NCBI GenBank assembly: GCA_046296435.1
Contig: JBKBLI010000022.1
Span: forward strand, 1 to 47,793
Source: M3007 sp046296435
GTDB taxonomy: Bacteria; Bacteroidota; Bacteroidia; Chitinophagales; Saprospiraceae
Direction of reading: 5' to 3'
Length of the DNA: 47,793 nucleotides
Below the pieces are notes generated by a model. It was given only the letters and a program-made list of their open reading frames with translations. It had not been told where the DNA came from and did not search any database. The position numbers were made by a program, and so were the translations under genes. Positions 31,781 through 38,110 of the stretch are shown piece after piece; the first letter of the stretch is position 1; the number at the start of each line of letters is the position of its first letter.

Positions 31781-32721
31781 ATTAGATTCAGTTTTTTGTT
31801 GATTTCTTCGTATTTATCGGCATTATCCGCCATTACGGTAACAACTACGCCGGACTCTAATCGCTCTGCCACCCGTATCGCGCCGGCAAGATTGGCCGCC
31901 GCCGAGGGGCTGAGTTGCAAGCCCTCTAACTGCCAAGCCAATTTGATCAGCTCGTAAGCCTCGGAGGTGCTGACCTCCAGGATTTCGTCGGCCAGGATCG
32001 GGTCATAAATCTCAGGGACGACCGCCGTTTCGAGGTGTTTCCAGCCTTCCAATCCGTGCAGGGCAAAATCGGGCTGGAGAGCGACGAGTCGGACATGAGG
32101 CATATCGGCCTTGAGGCGCCGGCCGGTACCCGTAAACGTACCTGTGGTACCGAGGCCTGCTACAAAGTGTGTAATGGCAGGCGCTTCGCGCATGATTTCG
32201 GGGGCTGTTCCGTGGTAATGCGCCTGCCAATTGGCGGGGTTACGATACTGGTCGGCATAATAATATCGCTCCGGATAGGTTGCAGCTAACTCTTTGGCTA
32301 CCTCCTGAGCCCCGTCCGTACCCTCAAAGCGGGAAGTCAAAATGATCTGTGCGCCCAACTCGGTCAGGATCTTTTTGCGGGCGGGCGACGCGTTCTCGGG
32401 TAGGCATAGCGTTGCGGATAGCCCCAGTTCGCGGCAGATCGCGGCATAGGCGATGCCTGTGTTGCCGCTCGTGGCGTCGAGCAGGGTTTTGCCCGGATGG
32501 AGAAGGCCCTTACGTACTGCTTGACTGACGATGTTGAATGCGGCGCGGGCCTTGACGCTACCCGATAGCTGTCGCCATTCGAGTTTGGCGTACAGGGCTA
32601 CATTTTTTTTCTGAAAAATCCGCGTGATGGGGTGTAGCGGCGTGTTGCCAATATGCGCCTCCACCTGGCGGAGGCGCGATAGCAAGGAAGGCTCGGCGAG
32701 AAGTTCGGAATGCTGACTCAT
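31777..32721 (-). CDS. cysM: Cysteine synthase of the CysM/CysK family
   Basis: 314 residues from ATG 32721. A fold type II PLP enzyme. Motifs: IGNTPLHPI, LEWRQLSGSVKARAAFNIV (PLP lysine in GSVKAR), the substrate loop DATSGNTGIAYAAI, the phosphate-binding GLGTTGTFTGTGRRLK and SPSAAANLAGAI near the C-terminus. A typical O-acetylserine sulfhydrylase uses free sulfide. The operon partners (JAMM protease, CysO/MoeZ fusion) point to the CysM type, which takes O-phosphoserine and a carrier thiocarboxylate. The residues that set this preference were not checked. The upstream TTG-initiated extension to 32736 lies in the post-terminator leader and was not chosen. Expression is probably set by the attenuator at 32753-32906. 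Confidence 0.92.
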   Translation of the reverse strand: MSQHSELLAEPSLLSRLRQVEAHIGNTPLHPITRIFQKKNVALYAKLEWRQLSGSVKARAAFNIVSQAVRKGLLHPGKTLLDATSGNTGIAYAAICRELGLSATLCLPENASPARKKILTELGAQIILTSRFEGTDGAQEVAKELAATYPERYYYADQYRNPANWQAHYHGTAPEIMREAPAITHFVAGLGTTGTFTGTGRRLKADMPHVRLVALQPDFALHGLEGWKHLETAVVPEIYDPILADEILEVSTSEAYELIKLAWQLEGLQLSPSAAANLAGAIRVAERLESGVVVTVMADNADKYEEINKKLNLI

Positions 32722-32752
32722 GTTTATTTTTTTCAAAAAAAGCGTTTAAAAA

Positions 32753-32791
32753 GCAAAAGCCCTTCGGCTGTATGGGCCGAAGGGCTTTTGC
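32753..32791 (-). terminator. Attenuator terminator upstream of cysM
   Basis: A perfect 16-bp stem: on the minus strand GCAAAAGCCCTTCGGC (32791-32776), a 7-nt loop, and GCCGAAGGGCTTTTGC (32768-32753), then TTTTTAAACGC with a further T7 nearby. It stands between the leader ORF stop (32817) and the cysM ATG (32721). A full terminator in this position only makes sense as a conditional one. Its 5' arm contains CTTCGGC, complementary to GCCGAAG, which occurs twice (overlapping) in the leader ORF. Confidence 0.85.
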
Positions 32792-32816
32792 GCAACATTG
32801 CAAGACTTTGAACTAC

Positions 32817-32906
32817 CTAACTTGCAGACATGGCGCGTTGCTTCGGCTTCGGCGAACCGGCCGCACAACAACAACAACATGCCGCAAGATTTTTTAAAAT
32901 TATCAT
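32817..32906 (-). CDS. Cysteine-rich leader peptide (29 aa, five consecutive Cys codons)
   Basis: Reading the minus strand from ATG 32906: MIILKNLAACCCCCAAGSPK, then PKQRAMSAS and TAG at 32819-32817. Codons 10-14 are all UGU. The ORF begins 4 nt after a TACCTTTG promoter box, so it may be translated from a leaderless or near-leaderless mRNA. It precedes a 16-bp terminator and cysM, the layout of amino-acid attenuators such as trpL and hisL. The S-P-K-P-K codons encode two overlapping copies of GCCGAAG that can pair with the terminator 5' arm. Starved ribosomes stalled at UGU would leave this segment free, favouring antitermination and cysM transcription. The function is inferred from sequence. 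Confidence 0.75.
   Translation of the reverse strand: MIILKNLAACCCCCAAGSPKPKQRAMSAS
32840..32853 (-). promoter_or_regulatory. Candidate antiterminator strand in the cysM leader
   Basis: The minus strand reads GCCGAAGCCGAAGC. GCCGAAG (either of two overlapping registers) is complementary to CTTCGGC in the terminator 5' arm. The adjoining GCAAC (32841-32837) is complementary to GTTGC (32796-32792) just before that arm, giving about 12 bp with an internal loop. It starts 11 nt after the last Cys codon, close to the downstream edge of a stalled ribosome. Confidence 0.55.
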
Positions 32907-32910
32907 GATG

Positions 32911-32918
32911 CAAAGGTA
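32911..32918 (-). promoter_or_regulatory. -7 box of the cysM leader promoter
   Basis: The minus strand reads TACCTTTG, an exact TANNTTTG match, with TTG 16 nt upstream. Transcription would begin close to the ATG of the leader ORF at 32906. Confidence 0.6.
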
Positions 32919-32938
32919 GTTGGTTTTGACAAATCAAC
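32919..32938. promoter_or_regulatory. Operator-like inverted repeat in the cysM leader promoter
   Basis: GTTGGTTT, a 4-nt centre, then AAATCAAC: the arms match in seven of eight positions. The element lies directly upstream of the -7 box, in the spacer where a repressor would block polymerase. It could be the site of a sulfur regulator; the repeat may also be fortuitous. Confidence 0.35.
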
Positions 32939-33009
32939 AGCGTAAAATTTGCGTTGTTTTTTTGTTAAGAAAAATTTTTACAAAAATCGGGCCAAAAGCG
33001 GCGCAGCGT

Positions 33010-33834
33010 TCAGCTTAGGCCTACGTCTAACGTCATCATGACGCTGAAACCTATGAGGGTGGCCAAGGTGGCCAGGTCGGTATTGCCGGAGCGTTGAGAC
33101 TCGGGTATGAGTTCTTCGACTACGACAAAGATCATGGCCCCCGCCGCAAAAGATAAGGCGTAGGGCAGTATTGCGGCCATTTGCATGACCGCTACGGCGC
33201 CGATCACGCCAAAGATGGGTTCGACGATGCCGGAAGCCTGCCCGTAGAGAAAGGCGCGGCTGCGCCGCATTCCGTCGCGCCGCAGCGGCAGCGATACGGC
33301 AGCGCCTTCAGGAAAGTTTTGCAAGCCGATACCGATGGCCAGCGCGATGGCTCCCCCGAGAGTCGCCTCGGGGAATCCTTGCGCGGCAGCCCCGAAAGCT
33401 ACGCCTACGGCAAGACCTTCGGGTATGTTGTGGATGGTGATGGCTAATACCAAAAGCACGCTGCGCCGCCATTTGGTGCTGATCCCTTCGGCCTGACTGA
33501 GGGCCAGACCCGGGTGCAGGTGGGGCAACACTTTGTCCACTCCCGCCAGGACCATACCGCCGGACATGAACCCGATCAGGGCAGGCGCCCATTTAGGTAG
33601 CGCGCTCACCTGCTCGCTCATTTCGATGGCGGGGGCGAGCAGCGACCAAAAACTGGCTGCGATCATCACCCCGGCCGCAAATCCCATCATGCTATCCAGG
33701 ATGCGTTGGTTGATTTTTTTGAAGAAAAAAACCAAAGAGGCGCCCAGCGCCGTCACTGCCCATGTAAACAACGTAGCCGCAAAGGCTTGCGCAGCCGGAT
33801 GCCAGGACACAAAATGCGAGACGACGGCGTCCAT
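33010..33834 (-). CDS. ZIP-family divalent metal transporter (GufA-like)
   Basis: 274 residues from ATG 33834, with about eight transmembrane segments. The two metal-binding ZIP helices are clear: HNIPEG in VLAITIHNIPEGLAVGVAFG (about 140-159) and QNFPEG in GIGLQNFPEGAAVSLPL (about 174-190). A His-containing loop (KVLPHLHPG) lies between helices 3 and 4. Such proteins import Zn2+ and related metals across the inner membrane. The gene begins 11 nt after the enolase stop codon on the same strand, so the two are probably cotranscribed; enolase needs Mg2+, but a functional link is speculation. The frame is open upstream but that part overlaps eno in another frame. Confidence 0.92.
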   Translation of the reverse strand: MDAVVSHFVSWHPAAQAFAATLFTWAVTALGASLVFFFKKINQRILDSMMGFAAGVMIAASFWSLLAPAIEMSEQVSALPKWAPALIGFMSGGMVLAGVDKVLPHLHPGLALSQAEGISTKWRRSVLLVLAITIHNIPEGLAVGVAFGAAAQGFPEATLGGAIALAIGIGLQNFPEGAAVSLPLRRDGMRRSRAFLYGQASGIVEPIFGVIGAVAVMQMAAILPYALSFAAGAMIFVVVEELIPESQRSGNTDLATLATLIGFSVMMTLDVGLS

Positions 33835-33845
33835 AGATCCCGAGT

Positions 33846-35132
33846 TCAAAGGCCGAAAAGAGACTTGCCCAGGTAAGTAGCGGAATCTCCCAGTTCCTCC
33901 TCGATACGCAGCAACTGGTTGTACTTGGCGATCCGGTCTGATCTGCTGGCCGATCCCGTTTTGATTTGTCCGGTGTTGAGCGCTACTGCAAGGTCGGCGA
34001 TGGTTGTGTCTTCTGTTTCGCCTGAGCGGTGGCTGATGACGGAGGAGTAGGCGTTGCGCGTGGCGAGGCTGACGGCTTCGATGGTCTCGGTCAGCGTGCC
34101 GATCTGGTTGACTTTGACCAGGATGGAGTTGGCTACTTTCTGATCGATGCCCATGCGCAAGCGTTCGACATTGGTCACGAAAAGGTCGTCGCCGACTAAC
34201 TGGATGCGGTGCCCCAGCGCTTCGGTCATCAGACGCCACCCTTCCCAGTCGTCTTCAGACAGCCCGTCTTCGATAGATACGATGGGATAGCGGTTGCACC
34301 AGTCTTTCCAATAGGCGACCATATCGCTGCGGTTGTAACGCTCGCCGCTGGATTTCTTGAACACGTATTCCTGAGTCTCCTGGTCGTAGAATTCTGTGGC
34401 GGCGGCGTCCAGCGCGATGGCTATGTCGTCTAAGGGGCGATAGCCGGCGGCTTTGATGGCGGTCATCACCATCTGAATGGCTTCTTCGTTGTCTTTTATG
34501 CCGGGGGCGAATCCGCCTTCGTCGCCTACGTTGGTGGCGTAGCCTTTACTCTTGAGGACTTTTTTGAGGTGGTGGAAGACCTCTACGCCCATGCGCAGGC
34601 CCTCTTTGAAACTGCCTGCGCTGACCGGCACGATCATGAACTCCTGAAAGTCGATGCCGTTGTCGGCGTGCTCGCCGCCGTTGAGGATATTCATCATCGG
34701 GACGGGCAGCACATGTGCGTTGACGCCGCCGAGGTAGCGGTAGAGCGGCTGGCCAATTTCGTCTGCCGCAGCGTGTGCGGCGGCTAAGCTGACGGCCAAG
34801 ATGGCGTTGGCGCCAAGTCGGCTTTTGTTGCGCGTGCCGTCGCGGGCGATCATCAACTGATCGATTTTGATCTGGTCGCTTACCTCTACGCCCAGGAGTT
34901 CTTCGCGAATTTCGGATTCGATGTTCCTGACGGCTTTGGTGACGCCTTTGCCAAGATAGCGGTCTTCCTGCCCGTCGCGCAACTCGGCGGCTTCGTGCAG
35001 GCCGGTGCTGGCTCCGCTGGGGACGGCGGCCCGCCCCATGAAGCCCGCTTCGGTCCAAACTTCGGCTTCAACGGTAGGATTCCCTCGGCTGTCCAATATT
35101 TCTCTGGCAATGATTTCGCGGATAATGCTCAT
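33846..35132 (-). CDS. eno: Enolase
   Basis: 428 residues, standard length. It interconverts 2-phosphoglycerate and phosphoenolpyruvate in glycolysis, in the cytosol (and sometimes on the surface). Motifs: AREILDSRGNPTVEAEV at the N-terminus, PSGASTGLHEAAELRDG, GANAILAVSLAAAHAAA, MMNILNGGEHADNGIDFQEFMIVP, VGDEGGFAP, the Mg-ligand region VSIEDGLSEDDWEGW, the catalytic Lys region NSILVKVNQIGTLTET and the signature SHRSGETEDTTIADLAVAL. All metal ligands and the catalytic Lys/Glu appear intact. It is the first gene of a probable eno-zip pair. No clear -7 box was seen upstream. Confidence 0.99.
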   Translation of the reverse strand: MSIIREIIAREILDSRGNPTVEAEVWTEAGFMGRAAVPSGASTGLHEAAELRDGQEDRYLGKGVTKAVRNIESEIREELLGVEVSDQIKIDQLMIARDGTRNKSRLGANAILAVSLAAAHAAADEIGQPLYRYLGGVNAHVLPVPMMNILNGGEHADNGIDFQEFMIVPVSAGSFKEGLRMGVEVFHHLKKVLKSKGYATNVGDEGGFAPGIKDNEEAIQMVMTAIKAAGYRPLDDIAIALDAAATEFYDQETQEYVFKKSSGERYNRSDMVAYWKDWCNRYPIVSIEDGLSEDDWEGWRLMTEALGHRIQLVGDDLFVTNVERLRMGIDQKVANSILVKVNQIGTLTETIEAVSLATRNAYSSVISHRSGETEDTTIADLAVALNTGQIKTGSASRSDRIAKYNQLLRIEEELGDSATYLGKSLFGL

Positions 35133-35332
35133 GATGCGTATATTTATTTTTTTGTCAAGACCTGACCTGCCTCCTGTTTTGGCCTAAGCCCTTCGCTCCC
35201 GAGTGTGTGGCCTTAGGGCGCCGGCGCGCTCCGGCGAGGCTATGCCGAAACGAGCGCAGCGATTCGCTTATGCTTGGGTGAGAGGGCTGTATCAGATTTT
35301 CACGATTTAAAAAATTGATGAATTTTAACGTC

Positions 35333-35376
35333 GGGCAGGGCGAATGGCGCAGATATTTGTGCCGTTCGCCCTGCCC
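35333..35376 (-). terminator. Long hairpin downstream of the aconitase gene
   Basis: GGGCAGGGCGAA (35333-35344) pairs perfectly with TTCGCCCTGCCC (35365-35376). After one mismatch an inner GGCGCA/TGTGCC continues the stem to about 18 bp. It is 14 nt beyond the aconitase stop. No immediate T-run follows on the minus strand (T-rich sequence starts about 25 nt later), so it may be a processing or stability element. Confidence 0.6.
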
Positions 35377-35390
35377 GGCGGGCGGTTTGA

Positions 35391-37763
35391 CTACTTTGTT
35401 ACGCCCAGATCGCGGCGTATCTTGTTGAGGGCTGACCCTGCCAACACCCACTCGATCTGCTGCGCGTTGTAGGTGTGGTTGACCGGGAAGCGGTCTTCCG
35501 TACCGTCGGCATGGCGCAGCACGATGGTCAGCGGCTGTCCGGGCGAAAATTTCTCGAATCCCTCGATGCTGACCTTGTCGTCCTGGCGTACTTTGTCGTA
35601 GTCTGCCGGATCGGCGAAAGTGAGCGCCAGCATGCCCTGCTTTTTGAGGTTGGTCTGGTGTATGCGGGCGAAGGACTTAACCACGACTGCCTTTACGCCG
35701 AGATAGCGCGGTTCCATGGCCGCGTGTTCGCGACTGGAGCCTTCGCCGTAGTTTTCTTCGCCGAATACGATGGTACTGATACCCAGGCGCTGATAATGAC
35801 GGGCCGAGGCGGGCACCTCCATGTAAGCGCCTTTTTCTGCGTTGTACACCTTATTGCGCTCGTCGTTGAAGTAGTTGACGGCGCCGATGAAGCAGTTGTT
35901 GGAGATATTCTCGAGGTGGCCGCGGTATTTGAGCCATGGGCCTGCCATAGAGATGTGGTCGGTGGTGCACTTGCCTTTGATTTTGATCAGCACGCGCATG
36001 TCTTGCAATTGGGCTACCGTGATCGGCTCGAAGGGCTTGAGCAGTTGCAAGCGCTCGGATTTTTTGTCCACTACGACCTTGACGCTTCCGCTTTTTTTGG
36101 CGGGCGGCACATAGCCGGCATCTTCTACGGCAAATCCATTTTTGGGCAATTCGATACCCTTGGGCGGATCCAGTTTGACGATCTCGCCTTTTTTGTTGGT
36201 CAGCGTGCTTTTCTTGGGGTTGAAGGTCAGGTCGCCTGCGATGGCGAAGGCGGTGACGATCTCCGGGCTGGCTACGAAGGCATGGGTGTTGGGGTTGCCG
36301 TCGTTGCGACCGGTGAAGTTGCGGTTGAAGGAGGTCATGATTGAGTTGGGGCGGTCGCGGTTGTCGATGTGGCGCTTCCACTGGCCAATGCAAGGGCCGC
36401 AGGCGTTGGCCAGCACCACGCCGCCGATTTGTTCGAAGGTCTTCAGCAGGCCGTCGCGCTCGGCGGTATAGCGTATGAGTTCAGAGCCCGGAGTGACGGT
36501 GTATTCGGCTTTGACCTCGAGTCCTTTTTCTTGGGCCTGGCGGGCTACTGAGGCGGCGCGCGTCAGGTCTTCGTAGGAGGAGTTGGTGCAGGATCCGATG
36601 AGGCCGACCTCCAATCGGGCCGGATACTTGTTCTTCTTGACGGCGGCGGCGAATTTGCTCAGGGGCCACGCCAGGTCGGGCGTGAAAGGGCCGTTGATGT
36701 GCGGCTCCAATTTGGACAAGTCGATCTCAATCACCTGATCAAAATACTGCTGCGGGTTGGCGTAGCATTCGGGGTCGCCGGTCAGGTAGTCTGCTATTTT
36801 GTTGCAGGCGAAGGCTATTTTGTTGCGTCCTGTGGCGCGCAAGTAACGCCCCATGCTTTTGTCGTAGCCGAACGTAGAGGTGGTGGCTCCGATCTCGGCG
36901 CCCATATTACAAATGGTGCCCTTGCCGGTACACGAAAGGCTCTCGGCGCCTTTGCCGAAGTACTCTACGATAGCGCCGGTACCGCCCTTGACGGTGAGGA
37001 TGCCGGCGACGGCGAGGATCACGTCTTTGGGGCTGGCCCATCCGCGCAGACGGCCGGTCAAGTGTACGCCGATCAGCTTGGGCATTTGGAGTTCCCAGGC
37101 CATGCCGCTCATGGCATCGACGGCGTCGGCGCCGCCTACGCCTATGGCCAGCATGCCCAGACCTCCGGCATTGACGGTATGGGAGTCGGTTCCTATCATC
37201 AGGCCGCCGGGAAAGGCGTAGTTTTCTAAAACGATCTGGTGGATGATACCTGCGCCGGGCTTCCAGAAGCCANNNNNNNNNNNNNNNNNNNNNNNNNNNN
37301 NNNNNNNNNNNNNNNNNNNNNNNNNNNNNNNNNNNNNNNNNNNNNNNNNNNNNNNNNNNNNNNNNNNNNNGATGCCATATTTCTGGCTGACAGATGAGAG
37401 GAAATCAAACACTTCGCGGTTTTTGTCGAGCGCGGCGTCCATGTCTTTTTCGGCGCCCAACTCGGCGGTGATCAGGTGATCGCAATGCACGGTGCTGGGC
37501 ACGGCTACTTTTTTGCGGCCGCAGGTCATGAACTGAAGCAGGGCCATCTGTGCGGTAGCGTCTTGCATGGCCACACGATCCACCTGAAAGAATACGTAGT
37601 CCTGACCGCGTTTGTATTCCTGTAGCGGGCTATCCGCATGTAGGTGGGCGTACAATATTTTTTCGGAGAGGGTAAGCGGTCGTTTTAGCTTGGCCTTAGC
37701 GGCATCTACGCGAGACGGGTAATTTTTGTAGAATTCCCGCAGCATTTTCAGGTCAAAGATCAT
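35391..37763 (-). CDS. acnA: Aconitate hydratase (mitochondrial type), with an N gap
   Basis: 790 codons including 33 unknown. The cytosolic [4Fe-4S] enzyme isomerises citrate to isocitrate in the TCA cycle. Motifs: CDHLITAELGAEKDMD, GFWKPGAGIIHQIVLENYAFPGGLMIGTDSHTVNAGGLGMLAIGVGGADAVD, the cluster cysteines in IGSCTNSSYEDLTRAA and NACGPCIGQW, NRNFTGRNDGNPNTHAF, GKCTTDHISMAGPW, FGEENYGEGSSREHAAMEPRYLG (swivelling domain) and QTNLKKQGMLALTF. The pattern matches mitochondrial-type aconitase rather than AcnB. The N-run at 37273-37370 falls between KYGI and GFWKPG, which are adjacent in homologs I know, so about 33 codons are extra or an artefact. A TACTTTTG box lies at 37809-37816. Confidence 0.97.
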   Translation of the reverse strand: MIFDLKMLREFYKNYPSRVDAAKAKLKRPLTLSEKILYAHLHADSPLQEYKRGQDYVFFQVDRVAMQDATAQMALLQFMTCGRKKVAVPSTVHCDHLITAELGAEKDMDAALDKNREVFDFLSSVSQKYGIXXXXXXXXXXXXXXXXXXXXXXXXXXXXXXXXXGFWKPGAGIIHQIVLENYAFPGGLMIGTDSHTVNAGGLGMLAIGVGGADAVDAMSGMAWELQMPKLIGVHLTGRLRGWASPKDVILAVAGILTVKGGTGAIVEYFGKGAESLSCTGKGTICNMGAEIGATTSTFGYDKSMGRYLRATGRNKIAFACNKIADYLTGDPECYANPQQYFDQVIEIDLSKLEPHINGPFTPDLAWPLSKFAAAVKKNKYPARLEVGLIGSCTNSSYEDLTRAASVARQAQEKGLEVKAEYTVTPGSELIRYTAERDGLLKTFEQIGGVVLANACGPCIGQWKRHIDNRDRPNSIMTSFNRNFTGRNDGNPNTHAFVASPEIVTAFAIAGDLTFNPKKSTLTNKKGEIVKLDPPKGIELPKNGFAVEDAGYVPPAKKSGSVKVVVDKKSERLQLLKPFEPITVAQLQDMRVLIKIKGKCTTDHISMAGPWLKYRGHLENISNNCFIGAVNYFNDERNKVYNAEKGAYMEVPASARHYQRLGISTIVFGEENYGEGSSREHAAMEPRYLGVKAVVVKSFARIHQTNLKKQGMLALTFADPADYDKVRQDDKVSIEGFEKFSPGQPLTIVLRHADGTEDRFPVNHTYNAQQIEWVLAGSALNKIRRDLGVTK
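37273..37370. other. Run of 98 N inside the aconitase gene
   Basis: Ninety-eight undetermined bases; with the adjoining T they make exactly 33 codons, so the frame is kept. Flanking residues (KYGI before, GFWKPGAGIIHQ after) are contiguous in mitochondrial-type aconitases as I know them, so little or no real sequence appears to be missing. Confidence 0.99.
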
Positions 37764-37808
37764 GTTTTTATCGATGTTTTGAATACATTAGATGTGTCAA
37801 AAGATGGG

Positions 37809-37816
37809 CAAAAGTA
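37809..37816 (-). promoter_or_regulatory. Candidate -7 box for acnA
   Basis: The minus strand reads TACTTTTG, an exact TANNTTTG match. Predicted transcription start near 37802, about 40 nt before the ATG at 37763. The upstream TTTG is only 11 nt away, so the -33 element is unclear. Confidence 0.5.
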
Positions 37817-37954
37817 GCAGTTTTTGGCAAATCAGGCGTTTTTTTGAAAAATATGGGACAAATCGCGGCCAAAGGCGGCCCGACTAAGAATAATGACCCC
37901 GATTTACTCGTCGGCTATGCTGATTCAGGACCCGCATCTGGCGCCTTTCCCCTT

Positions 37955-38079
37955 CCCGCGCACAAGACCCGCTCTTTTTTTTACAGAAAAAAAGTCGCAA
38001 CGGGCGGATATGGGGAAATGACGCGCCAGACGCGCCCGCGTACAAGATCCGCCCTTTTTTTAAAGAAAAAAAGAAGCAA
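37955..38079. repeat. Pair of 45-bp direct repeats with T-run/A-run core
   Basis: Copy 1 (37955-38000) and copy 2 (38035-38079) share CCCGCG.ACAAGA.CCGC, then a run of T, a short centre, a run of A, and GCAA. They differ at a handful of positions. Each can fold into a T/A hairpin between GC-rich flanks. They resemble the repeats after rho and after the acyl-CoA synthetase gene in overall design. Confidence 0.65.
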
Positions 38080-38110
38080 GGGACGAGTGAAGGAACAGGG
38101 TTTGGGGGGG

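Larger units (their letters stand above)
37764..38110. other. Intergenic region with acnA promoter and direct repeats
   Basis: 347 bp between the acnA start and the esterase stop. It contains the -7 box at 37809-37816 and two 45-bp direct repeats at 37955-38000 and 38035-38079. No gene was recognised. Confidence 0.45.

Noticed and set aside
32746..32937. A 63-codon minus-strand frame across the cysM leader
   Set aside because: It begins upstream of the -7 box and runs through the terminator stem; the 29-codon Cys ORF in another frame fits the promoter and stop placement much better.
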